Positions 43,583-53,619 of a stretch of DNA of 64,000 nt are shown here, in pieces. Location: contig JAWIIG010000025.1 of NCBI GenBank assembly GCA_033557465.1, positions 9,726,501 to 9,790,500 of the forward strand, written 5' to 3'. Position 1 is the first letter of the stretch. Every line of letters begins with the position of its first letter. Source of the stretch: Ichthyophis bannanicus (Eukaryota > Chordata > Amphibia > Gymnophiona > Ichthyophiidae). The notes under the pieces are model-generated. The model was not told the DNA's origin, did no database searches, and saw nothing but the letters and a program-made list of their open reading frames with translations. Made by a program: the position numbers and the translations under genes.

Positions 43583-44243
43583 TTAGAGAGGAGCAGAGGA
43601 AGTCCACAGTGTCCCAGTGGCACCCCTTGAAGCAACACATGCACATGACCCTAAAGTAAGTAGGATCGGGCTCCTCTTTGTCCTGGGCATTTGACACCTT
43701 CAAGATCCAGCCCCCAGGGCAGTTTCCTATGTTGCCGAAGCCTTAATCAGGGCCTGAAAGTGACTCATGAGACACTGTTACGGTATAATGGTCTCATTCA
43801 ACTCCATTCACATTTTACCGATTAGACATCACAAAGCCACAAGGTTCACAGAAAATACTCAACATTTTGCTAACTTCCCCACTAGTGCTCATCTCTTAAG
43901 GCGTTAAACAGGTGCGTGGATCAGTAAACGGATCTCATGAAAGCATTTGATTGTGCTAAGCCTTCCTCAAGATCTATAATTTGTTCTCTAGGTCGGAGAT
44001 GAAGCACAAATCATTCATTTATTTCATAACACAAGTACCAAGAGCACAGGTACAATTTGTCCTTGGAGGGAAAACAAAACCCTAAGACCGAACTGTTCCT
44101 AAAATTTTAAAATTAAATCAAGCACTATAACAAGACCTTACAGTCAGGGCGGACTCTGCAGTTTCTGATGCTAAAAAAGAAATCAAATCAAACATTATAG
44201 CCTATGAATCAGTGCAAGAAAACAAAAGTATCTGGTTTCCTAC
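43583..44243. other. PUSL1 intron side; no further exon found
   Basis: No later PUSL1 exon (the block following the THDFSA exon) could be found here or further left with confidence. The sequence contains no clear repeat ends. Confidence 0.35.
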
Positions 44244-44417
44244 TTGCATGGCAGGTGACAGGACATGTGTCCAGAGGCAGGGGTTATATCGACCTGGACG
44301 AGCGTTTTGATTGGAGATTTAAAGACATTTTCGGAATTTGCAGATCGGTAAGCACTGAAGTCATGGGTACCCAGCAAGTACTGAGCTGCCTCTTGCATGG
44401 TAGGTATGTTCAGAGGC
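44244..44417 (-). CDS. PUSL1: tRNA pseudouridine synthase-like 1, internal exon
   Basis: The minus strand reads PLNIPTMQEAAQYLLGTHDF, SAYRSANSENVFKSPIKTL and VQVDITPASG. MQEAAQ-LLGTHDFSA and SP-TL are hallmarks of the TruA-family catalytic domain in PUSL1. The acceptor side is strong: 'tctttgcgttctgccgcag' then G at 44417. The likely donor is GT at 44243-44242 after 'ccatgcaa'. This exon begins with one base that completes a codon left open by the exon at 57016-56867. PUSL1 is a TruA-type enzyme expected to convert uridine to pseudouridine in tRNA. The 3' exons are not in view, and the donor choice is less certain than the acceptor. Confidence 0.85.
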
Positions 44418-45698
44418 CTGCGGCAGAACGCAAAGACAAACATCAGGGACTCTGCCAACTTTAAGCCATGAATATACAGTAGGACTGTTTTACCAGTGAG
44501 TGGTCCAAACGCTGAACGGACTTTCATGCACTGGATTGTGGAGAGTGCTGTGTTTTTCAGCCAACCCGTGCCATCCCTTCACATCCCTCGACACTTTTAT
44601 CCCACTTCCCATAAATATACAACAAACAAAAGAAGTGACAGCAGAAACTACCGACAAGCATGAATCAATAACACAATAACAATTTATTTAAAAATACGAT
44701 TAGTACAAGTGTTCATTAGCAGCTCAACATGTTTCAGATAAAATCGTGTATCAGGAGCTCTCATTCTTCATACACAAAAGTTTGCACAAATTGATGGAAG
44801 ACAAGAATTTCCAGGGATAGCCAGATACGGTGTCTCTGGAAGACATCAACATGCACAACTGAATCCACTAATAGGCACAACAAATTGTTGAAGGGTATCC
44901 ACCAAAAAGCAAATGTGTGTCAGAACTAGGCAGGTAAATCCACATCAGTCAAATAATTCAAATCGTGATTCTTTCCATGTGTGTGTTGATGTCTTCTGGA
45001 GAGACTGTACCGCGCTATCCCCAGAAAGGCTTTTCTCCATCGAGTTCTAGGAGCTTTTGTGTATGAAGAAAGAGAGCCCCTGATGCAGGATTTTATCCCA
45101 AACATGTTGGGCTACTACACTAATGAACACTTGTATTAATTGCATTTTTTTAATTAATTGATATTGGGCTATTGCTTCATACTCATCGGTAGTTTTTGCC
45201 GCCACTTTTTTTTTTAGTTGTGAACATACCCTTTGACAGATTTTACCTGTTTTTCTTCTGGTGGACTTTTTCCATAAATATACATCAAAGTAGTCAAAAT
45301 ACTAATCAAAATATAATAAAACAGTAAAAGTAATACACTAAATACCACAAAATCCCCCTCTTTGCAACAGATCTCACCTTAATCACTATAGCTTCTCTTC
45401 ATAATACTTCCCATATCTTTTTCCCATCCATTATAAGACCCGCTCAGAATGCCATACTAAAATCTTAAGTAACGTACCTCATTTTTTAAACTAAGGGGCA
45501 AAGAATTCCAGAGATGAAGCTCAAAGTACCTAAAAACAGTACACCTTGCAATCTCCAATCTCACCTCTACCGAGGAAGGCAGCACCTGCACAGTACCAAT
45601 TAACAACAGCAAAAACCATAGCAAGAGGAGGGTGAGACTTCTGGATAACAGCAGTAAGACACTGGGGAGAAGGGTATTTTGGGAAAGGGAACTGGATT
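44418..45698. other. Intronic sequence with Penelope-like tail pair
   Basis: Part of the large PUSL1 intron. It contains an inverted pair of Penelope-like tails (44690-44795 and 45056-45140). A minus-strand scrap FRYFELHLWNSLPLSLKNEV near 45510 resembles a LINE C-terminal block. Confidence 0.5.
44690..45140. repeat. Inverted Penelope-like terminal sequences
   Basis: 44700-44795 on the minus strand and 45056-45140 on the plus strand read nearly alike: 'ttgtgtatgaagaa', 'agagc-cctgat', 'gattttatc', 'aaacatgtt' and 'taatgaacacttgta'. The two arms face each other across about 260 bases, as Penelope terminal repeats often do. The 'cctgatg ... gaaacatgttgggc' pattern is hammerhead-like. Confidence 0.6.
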
Positions 45699-45910
45699 CA
45701 GGGGTGGCCCCCTGCTGCTGCCGCCCCCGCCCCCCTCCCCCCCCCCGAATCCATTTTCTCATCTTCTGGCAGCGGCAGCCTGACTCCATTTTGAGCCACA
45801 GCTTCTTTCAAAACAGAGTCGGGCCGCCACTGTTGCAAGATAAGAGAGATGAATTTGGGTTGCCCACCAAGGTCTGCCGCCCAGTCCGCTTAGTGGACCG
45901 ACTGGCCCTG
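45699..45910. mobile_element. hAT-type MITE
   Basis: The ends are CAGGGGTGGCCCC and 'ccgcttagtggaccgactgg' then CCCTG. Flanks ACTGGATT (45691-45698) and ATTGGATT (45911-45918) match at 7 of 8. Same family as the MITE at 18870-19288. It lies next to the 3' end of the SINE that DIRS F interrupts. Confidence 0.75.
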
Positions 45911-45999
45911 ATTGGATTTAGCCCATGCCTTTTCTCAGAAGTTCAAAGCAAATTACATTCGGGTATAGTAGGTATTTTCCTGTCCCTAGAGGGCATATA
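45911..45999 (-). mobile_element. tRNA-derived SINE, 3' half (split by DIRS F)
   Basis: The minus strand reads 'gccctctagggacaggaaaa', 'tacctactatacccgaatgt' and 'ggcatgggctaaatcc', the tail part of a tRNA-derived SINE. The tRNA-like head is at 56212-56345 on the same strand, beyond DIRS F. Confidence 0.7.
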
Positions 46000-46394
46000 A
46001 AGGTGACATTTTACTTAACAATTAATGTCCTTTCCTTGAGTCCTGCTAGATCAGTCCAGACAAGTGGGTTGTGTCCCCTTACCAGCACACTGGTGGAGAC
46101 AAAGAATCAATGAAAAGCCCAGGTTTCAATGACATCACTCCCATGCCTCTATTCAACTCAGCCAGCAAAGGTCTCTTCAGTATTTGTCCCAAAGCATGAG
46201 GGAGAAACATGGCAAACCTCACACAACCTTAATCATGAGCAACAACGAGTAATCAACAGTAAAGAACAATGTACAGGAAAGCATAAACAGAAGGCTGTCA
46301 GTAGAAGATAAGCCTGCAGAGTCAACTATGAAAATCAGAGCGGACCCAAGGGTACTGCAGCAAAATCCACTTTCAGGGGTGGGCCCTGGACTGG

Positions 46395-46490
46395 TCTAGC
46401 AAAACTCAAGGAAAGGACATTAACTTGTAAATAAAATGTCACCTTCCATATCGTCCTGCTAGACCAGTCCAGACAAGTAGGATGTACCAA
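46395..46490 (-). repeat. DIRS F internal complementary region
   Basis: The complement of the low end (from AAGGTGACATTTT) directly joined to the complement of the high end ('ccatatcgtcctgctagacc'). Confidence 0.85.
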
Positions 46491-46499
46491 AGTTACGAC

Positions 46500-46719
46500 T
46501 TCACTGGGCGGGAAGAAGACACAGCAGCTTGGAAAATCCTTGAGCCAAAGGCCGTGTCCGCCTGTGCATGGACATCAAAATGGTAATGCTTGACCAAAAA
46601 GGAAAGTGATGCCCACGTTGCTACCCAACAAATGCCTGTAGGGGCTACCGAGCTCCGCTCCTCCCATGAGGACGCTGGTGCTCAGGTAGAAAGCACACAC
46701 CAACCCTCTGGAAATGGCC
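46500..46719 (-). pseudogene. DIRS F recombinase, C-terminal piece
   Basis: Readable on the minus strand: GWCVLSTWAPASSWEE, then GICWVATWASLSFLVKHYHF. The nucleophilic Tyr context (KHY) is present, but the H-x-x-R box that reads HSTR in D is LSTW here, so two catalytic residues are gone. The upstream part continues at 51383 beyond DIRS E. Confidence 0.75.
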
Positions 46720-46895
46720 GATCTCCAGGAACAAGCAGGAATGAGTCTTCACATATGGGAGACGTCGCCGACGGAGCCCGCACGGGAATGCTCCCCAGCA
46801 TCCAATCAGAAAGCCTTTGGGGGTAATCCCCCGCGCCTGCGCGGTGGCTTCCCGCCCTTCCTACTGCCTCTCCCCAGCTTTTCGTTTTCCGCGGA
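46720..46895 (+). repeat. DIRS E left terminal inverted repeat
   Basis: 'cttcacatatgggagacgtc', 'gcacgggaatgctccccagc' and 'gcgcctgcgcggtggcttcc' recur inverted at 51382-51190 with very few differences, implying recent insertion. Confidence 0.9.
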
Positions 46896-47083
46896 GCAGG
46901 CAGGACATCCCTCCTGCCACCGCAGAACTTATCACCTTTTTCTTTTCTTGTTTCTGTAGTCGCGGCTTTTCCCGCCGACAGCGGCACCTCTGTGCCCCTT
47001 TTGTTTTTCTTTTCTCACTTATTTTTCGTCGCCTAGCGGGACCTTTTTTCCCTCTGGGCGCCGAGGCCTACCGGGCTTACAGC

Positions 47084-50053
47084 ATGGAGCCACAGAAGTG
47101 CCCTCACTGCGGGGACTTAGTTTTCCACATGGACTCCAATGCCTGGTGCCTCTCTTGTTTGGGGCCCGACCCTTTCCCCCCGGGTCCTCCGGGCTACAGT
47201 GTCGGGAGAAGACCTTCCCTTTTTCGGGTATCCCTCGATGACGTTTTCACGCCCAAGGCGCGGTCATCGGGTTTTTCTTCTCTCCAGGATCAGGTAACCA
47301 CGCAACAGTCTGTTAAGACTAGCAAAGTCTTGAGGGGCGAGTCTCATGCGCGGCATGGCGACGGCTCCGGCCAACCCCTCAAGTCCCCCTTGGCTACTAT
47401 ACCCCGGCGGGAGTCCTCGGGCTCCAAAGCATCTACGGGGTTTCGGGATGTTCCTGGGGTTCGCTCCTCACAGAACATTCCCGAGCCATGCTCGAGGGAG
47501 GTACCCGCTTCGAGCGGTGCCGATTCCCCAGCATCGGCGCCGGTGTCGAGTGTTCCACTCTTCGCCAGGGATCGTCAGCTGGTGTCCTCGGCGCCTCCGG
47601 GGCCGATCGACTCGACCGAGTCTGACCTCCCTATATCCAAGCCGTGCTCGAGGGAGGTACCCGCTTCGAGCGGTGCAGACCCCCCGGCATCGGTGTCGGT
47701 GTCGAGCGTTCCGCTCCTAACCGAGGATCGTCCGGGGCCGATCGAATCGGTCCAGTCTGGCATTCCTTCATCCCTGCCATGCGCGGGGGTGGTATCCGCT
47801 ATGGGCGGTGCCGACCCCTCGACGTCGGCGTCGAGCGTTCCGCTCCTCACCGGGGGCTGTCAGCCGCGGTACTTGGCGCCTCCGGGGCCGACCAACTCCT
47901 GCCGGTATGGCGTTCCTACGGGGGTGGTATCCGCTTCCAGCGGTGCCGACCCGTCGGCGTCGGTGTCGAGTGACCCGCTCCCCACCGGGGATCACCTGCC
48001 GCTGCCCTCGGCAGCTCTAGGGCCGACCGACTCGACACAGTCTGGCGGCCCTGCGTTCAGGCCATGCGCGGAGGTGGTACCCGCTTCGGGAGCGTCGGCG
48101 TCGATGGTTCCACTCTTCGCCGGGGATGGTCATCTGGCCTCGCTCCCTTCGGGGCCGGTCGCTTTGACCCGCGCTGGGTTGCCGGTATCCCAGCCCTGCG
48201 CGAGGGTGGTACCAGGTTTGCGCGGCACCGCTCCGCCGGAGACGGCAGGGGCGTCGAGCGCCAGGGACCGCCGTCGGCCTTCCCCGGGAGCCTCGGGGTA
48301 TGTCGATCAGCCCCAGACGGGCGACCCCCCCGGCATCGTCGCGGCCGTCGAGGGCCCCGCCCTTTCCGAGAAAGGGGGCCCCGGGGTCTTCGATCGCTTC
48401 GATCCAGCCTGGATCCGCGCCGTCCCGCAACGGTACCCCGGCGTCGGCGCAGGAGTTTTGCACTTCCCTCCCCGCAGGGGCTCGTCGTCGGGCGACCTGG
48501 GTACCCTTGGGGACGGGTCGTATGCCCCGTAAGGATTTCCCTCCGGGTCAGGCGGGCTCGAGAGGGGGCCTGGCATCTGGCAGTGCCCGCCGCCGGCGCC
48601 GGCGTCGGATGACCCCCTCTCCACCGAGCTTCGTCCTCGGGGACCCTTGATGCTCGCGACGCCGATCGACGCGGTTCCGATCCGCTTCCCAGGATCAGCA
48701 CCACCGGCGCGGCCGCCCCCGCCGGGGCCCTCTAGAAGGGAGTCGATCTCATCGCTCGGTTCGATGCCCAGCCTGGAATCGGTATCCAGCCTCGAAGACT
48801 TGGCCACGACACGTCTCGGGATCGGCCCCTGTCCCCTCCCGCGACGCAGAGCGGAGATCGTTGGCCACTGCAATCCGGCTGCCACGGAACCGCTTCAGTT
48901 GCCGGGGGCAGCGCCGCCCCCGGGTTCGGGGCCAAGGCCGATTCCGGCGGCTCCGTCGGTGCCATCGACCCCTTCGATGCCTAGCTTGGAATCAATTCCA
49001 GGAGCCGACGACGCCTTGTTGACTACCCCGGTCCAGGGCTGTTGGTCCCCTCCTCTGCCCAGCGGGCATCAGCCCGAGAGGCTTCTCGGTGCCCTGGCGG
49101 CCTCTCCCGCCACCGCCTCCCACGGCATAGCCCCTCCGGGAGAGCCGTCTTTTCAGAATTTCCTCCTTGACATGGCGGACTTGCTGGCCATCCCTATCCC
49201 GGACCTAACTCCAGGCCCTGCGAAACGGGCCGCCGTGTTGCTTCCTCTGCATCCCTCCCTGTAGGATCTCCTGCTGGGGGCTTGGCGGTCGCCTTTGAGG
49301 GTTCCGGCACCGTCGACTGCGATGCATGCTCTGTATCGGATGCCCCCCTCCCCGGGTTTTCGGCAGCACCAGCTTCCACATCGTTCCATTGTGGTGGAAT
49401 CGGTGCTGAGGAAGTCCTGAAGCAAGGGAAAGCATTCTTCTCGCCCTCCAGGCTGTGCCTCGAAGACGCTAGATACCCTAGGACGTCAAACCTTCCAAAC
49501 GTCTATGCTGGCGTCCAGGATTATTTCATATATTTTTTATATGAGTCTGTCGCTCCTGGAAGTCACCGAGAGATTATCTCTGTTGTCTCCCTTCTTGTCT
49601 GCAACCAAGGCCTTTGAATATTCCTTGCTTCTTTATCACTGCAGGAATATCTCTGGGTTCCTTTCTCGTGCTTCTCTAGACTCCTTCCTGTCAGTCAGCA
49701 GATGCTCTGCTGTTGCCATTAGAGCACGCCGTACAGCATGGTTGCAGGCGTCCGAGTTGTGTAGACGGGCACAGCATAACCTGGGTAATTCTCCCTGTGA
49801 CAGAGATCATCTCTTCAATAGCGAAGCCTTACGTCAGTTTGCGCAGTGCTTCGCTAACCTTCCCAGCGTTAGAAGCCATCCTAGGGCCCGGCTTCCCCCC
49901 GGCGGTGGTGCGTGCCTCACCAGGCCCTCCTTCCCTAGGAAGAGGAAATGTCACCCCTCCGCCCACCCGCCAGGTGCGCCCAAGCAAGGGACCCCTCACC
50001 CTGGGTTGAAGTTCCCAGGCCCGCGCCAGAACTCTCATACCAAGCAGTTTTAG
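47084..50053 (+). pseudogene. DIRS E gag-like gene with repeat domain, frameshifted
   Basis: The ATG at 47084 opens MEPQKCPHCGDLVFHMDSNA, then WCLSCLGPDPFPPG: paired Cys as in other gag N-termini. A tandem array of about six 45-52 residue units (starting PCSREVPASSGAD) spans 47485-48300. The frame stops at 48532. Homology resumes in another frame at 48647-49264 (SFQNFLLDMADLLAIPIPDL) and again at 49505-50053 (RRTAWLQASELCRRAQHNLG), the conserved gag C-terminal half. At least two frameshifts or stops separate the parts. Confidence 0.7.
47485..48300 (+). repeat. Coding tandem repeat in DIRS E gag
   Basis: The unit start 'gaggtacccgcttcgagcgg' or a variant recurs at about 47485, 47641, 47779, 47920, 48061 and 48196 (spacings 135-156, multiples of three or nearly so). 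It is very GC- and CpG-rich. Confidence 0.8.
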
Positions 50054-51189
50054 GCTCCGGTGGGCGGCTGCCTGCAATTTACCTTCTTACCAGAAGTTTA
50101 CAATTGAGCTCTACTCTGGGGCTCGTTCAGTAGGGCAAATGGTTCAGGGGCTTATCCAGGGGTTCAGGTATTCTCCTTCCGTTGGTAGAGGGAGACCACC
50201 TCTACTCCATGATAGCTCTGGCCCACGGTCAACTGGCTTACCCTTAGGTACGTCCCCGAACCCTTCTCGGCCAGTATTCCTCTGCTGATTGCTTCCGTAC
50301 CGGAATTTTCCTTCCAGCCGCTATAGTCCCCCAATGCTTACCAAGGACTATGCCCTCATGTCCCCCAATTAGTGCGGGGGGCGAGTTTCTGCGTGCAGGT
50401 CCTGGGGACACCTATAGGGCCTCAAGCCCCCTGGTGTGTTCTTCCGGACTGATGCTATCCTCTGTCCTTCACGCTACCGTGCTGTTCGTTTGCCGATCTG
50501 CCCTTGTTCCACCGGAATATATCCCTCTCCCGGACGGATCTTGACGCCACATCCCCAGGTGGACGTTCTGTGGATCACTGGCAGGTCCGCCTTACCAGTG
50601 TTATGCTCATGGAGGTAGGTTCCTCGGCGTACCTGCGTTAGTGCCGCGGTGGGGCGTTCTCCATGCCCAACGGCCTAGATATGCCAGATATCACCTGCTC
50701 GATAGGCGCATTTTAGGGGATGCCCACAGTGCCTGTGTTCTGCCGCCTATTTTTTCCCCAATGACCGGTACTCACGCCCCCCCCCCCCCTCTGGGGTCCG
50801 GCCAGTCCACCTGCCTATTCCTTAGATCAGCCCTCGGACTGGTTGTACTCTACTGCTGTGAAGTCAACAGCTTCTATTTTCAGTTATGCCCTCCTCCCGG
50901 AGGTTCAGACTGTTGTCTCCCTATCTCTTCGCTAGGGCAGGCTGTGTACTCCTTCTGCTCCGGGGTACACCCCTACTCTTCTCCGGAATAGGCTATCCAG
51001 ATCGGCCAGTCTTCTACTGTTAGTCCTCTGAGTTATGGACTCTGCTCCTAAGGGAGTGCTCAGCTTTGCATAAAGCTTCCTTGAAGACCTGCCTTCCTTC
51101 TCCTGACCCAGCTGACTCCAGGATCTCCTGGCCTTCCGGATTTGGAACTTCCTCCTCGCTGCGGTGAAGTTCCTTTCTGGCTCAGCTAT
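50054..51189 (+). other. DIRS E non-coding region replacing pol
   Basis: The start resembles the RT N-terminal lead-in of D (VGGRLPAIYL compared with IGGRLQDFYP). After that no RT, RNase H or recombinase motif is visible in any frame. A run of C lies near 50780. Confidence 0.5.
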
Positions 51190-51382
51190 GAAACTCAACT
51201 GGGGAGAGGCAGTAGGAAGGGCGGGAAGCCACCGCGCAGGCGCGGGGGATGCTCCCAAAGGCTTTCTGATTGGATGCTGGGGAGCATTCCCGTGCGGACT
51301 CCGTCGGCGACGTCTCCCATATGTGAAGACTAATTCCTGCTGTTCCGGAGATCACCTGTTACAGGTAAGTAACTGTGCTGTT
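51190..51382 (+). repeat. DIRS E right terminal inverted repeat
   Basis: Inverted counterpart of 46720-46895 plus an outward extension ('cctgttacaggtaagtaact'). Confidence 0.9.
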
Positions 51383-51991
51383 CCACAACAGATAATGTCG
51401 AGGCAATGGCCTCCTTAATCTAGCGCCCCAACTTAGCCACAGCGTCACCCTTGCGCAGGCCAGCAAACAGTACAAAAAGATCGCCAGACTTATGAAAGAA
51501 TTTGTAATTTTCAGGGCCCTGAGCATCAAACACAGATCCCAGAAAGGGACCACAACACGGAGGGGAGGACACAGATGCCAAACCCCCTGGAGAAAGTACG
51601 AGAGATCCGGGTGCAAGGCTAGAGACTTATCAGACAACAGACCTTGGAAACAGGTCAAAGCTGCCACCTGAACTTTCAGGGAATCCTGTAAAAATGCCAA
51701 CAGAGATGGTACCTTAGCTGCCTCAGGAGCCAAATGTCAAATGCTGCTCCATCACTTAAGGAGGCACCAGACCCGCATGTATGCTAGCTTGGTAGACCTC
51801 CTCTGGTTCTGAGCAGAGTGGTGACTAAAGAAACAGCAAACTTTGGCAATGGGGTGGGCCACCATCAGATCCATTTTGAGGTGAACCCAGTGACGCAGAA
51901 TAAACGGAAATGCCTCCTGACTCAACTCCCACTCTCCAGGATCCAGAGCGCCAGCTGAGAAAGTCCACTTCCACATTGTCCACCTCAGCAA
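51383..51991 (-). pseudogene. DIRS F recombinase, N-terminal and central part
   Basis: The minus strand reads RRSTKLAYMRVW-type N-terminal sequence, AKVPSLLAFLQDSLKVQVAA and VVVPFWDLCLMLRALK. The central part with the first catalytic Arg is degraded or partly deleted, before LIKEAIAST at the DIRS E junction. Confidence 0.7.
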
Positions 51992-53399
51992 TGTGCTGAG
52001 CTGATAAGGCTAGAAGGTTCTTCTCCACCCAGGCAAACAGGAAAGCCACCTCCAGAGCTACCCTGGCACTCCTTGTGCTGCCTTGCAGATTGAAATAAGC
52101 CACCACCGTGGCATCTGAAAACACTTAAACCACCCAGCCCTTGACCAGGGTCGTAAACACACAAGAACCAACCTGATGGCCTTCGCCTTTAGGCGGCTGA
52201 TGGACCACAATGCTTCCCTGTGGTTCCAACAACCCTGGGCCATATGGTGTTGGTAATAGGCTCCCCTGCCTGAGAGGCTGGCATCCATCGTCAGGAGAAA
52301 TCATCCAGCGTCATGCCCTTCCTCAGATGACAGGGCTGCTGCTGCCACCACAGGCTGGCTTCGACATCAATGGGAGGAGGAGCCTGCACTCGAACTCCTG
52401 AGAACTCAGGGACCACTGAATCAGCAAGGATCACTGGAGCAGTCGCATGTGAGCCCACGCTCACGGCACTATCTCTACTGTCACCATTATCAATTCGAGG
52501 AGCTGAAGATAATCCCAGATGTTGGGAACCTCCTGCATACAGTACAATGCCAGGCAATCCAACAGTCTTTTGACTTTCTCTTCTGGCAGGAAAACTCTGC
52601 CCACTCAAGTTTCAAAATGTGCTCCCAGAAACTCCAGGGACTGAGAAGGCAACAGGTGGCTTATTTCCCAATTGATCACCCAGTCGTGGCTTTTCAAAAA
52701 GGACACCATTCAGGACACCACCCGAGACACTTCTGAAAAGGAATGGGCTTGGATGAGGCAGCTGTCCAGATATGGATGGACACAGATCCCTTGGTGCCGC
52801 AGCACTGCAGCCGCTACCAGCATGACCTTAGAAAATGTCCTCGGAGAGGTAGATAGTCCAAAAGGGAGGGTGGTGAACTGATAGTGACAGCCAAGCATGG
52901 CAAAACAAAGATACTTTTGCTGATCCGCCCAGATTTGGATATGAAAATATGCCTCAGCCAGATCCAGAGAAGCCAAGAACTCCCTTTGATGCACTGTTTG
53001 AATCACGGAGCGCAAGGTTTCCATCTGGAAATGCAGGACATGCAAGTACTTGTTGACCTCCTTGAGGTCCAGAATGGGCTGGAAGGAACCATCCTTTTTG
53101 GGCACCATAAAACAGATGGAGTATCTGCCTTTGCCCCGCTCATCTGAGGGGATGGGAACCACTGCCTTTAGGTGCAGCAAATTGTCCAAGGTGGTTCGCA
53201 CAGTGGCACATTTGATCGCAGACCCACAAGGAGAGATGACAAAGGCATCTGGAATCAGTTTTTTGCAATCCAATACCTGAACTGAACGGTGTCTAGCACC
53301 CAGTGATCTTTGGTAACATGGGCCCATTCCCAAAAAAAAAAGGAGAAGCCTGCCTCCACCAGAGGAGCCAGAGAATGGGTCCCCAAATCTTAAATGCAC
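51850..53399 (-). pseudogene. DIRS F RT/RNase H, catalytically dead
   Basis: The RT frame 53399-52710 shows FMVPKKDGSFQPILDLKEVN, LASLDLAEAYFHIQI and VHPYLDSCLIQ: the second active-site Asp is Ser. RNase H pieces: MDASLSGRGAYYQHHM, with SRLKAKAI (Glu replaced by Lys), and VDNVEVDFLSWR near 51990. Frameshifts occur around 52600 and 52290. Confidence 0.8.
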
Positions 53400-53619
53400 A
53401 GCCCAGGAGGCTCCTCTTATGGAGGGGACAAAGTCCCTGGGCCCGTGTTCTCCACTAAAGGACTGAGAACACGTCCGAAGCCTGGAAGCAGAGGGGAAGA
53501 AAGATTTTCCAGGTCGGTAACAATGAGGGTCCCAAGACCACGGCGATCTGGCCAGGGTGCCCTCAGTAGGCAGGTAGAGGATGACAAGAAGGGGTACCAG
53601 CCCGCTTCACAGGTGCCCT

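Larger units (their letters stand above)
46720..51382 (+). mobile_element. DIRS-type element E: gag-bearing, pol-less derivative
   Basis: Nearly identical terminal inverted repeats (46720-46895 and 51190-51382) flank a long GC-rich gag-like region (47084-50053). About 1.1 kb follows in which I find no RT active site, RNase H, recombinase or internal complementary region. Edge trinucleotides are GAT (46720-46722) and GTT (51380-51382). The ends belong to the A/B/G family. It is inserted in the recombinase gene of F and depends on other elements for movement, if it moves at all. Confidence 0.8.

Noticed and set aside
46817..48532. A 571-codon host gene
   Set aside because: The N-terminal Cys pairs, position between DIRS inverted repeats and downstream gag-core similarity show it is the gag of DIRS E.
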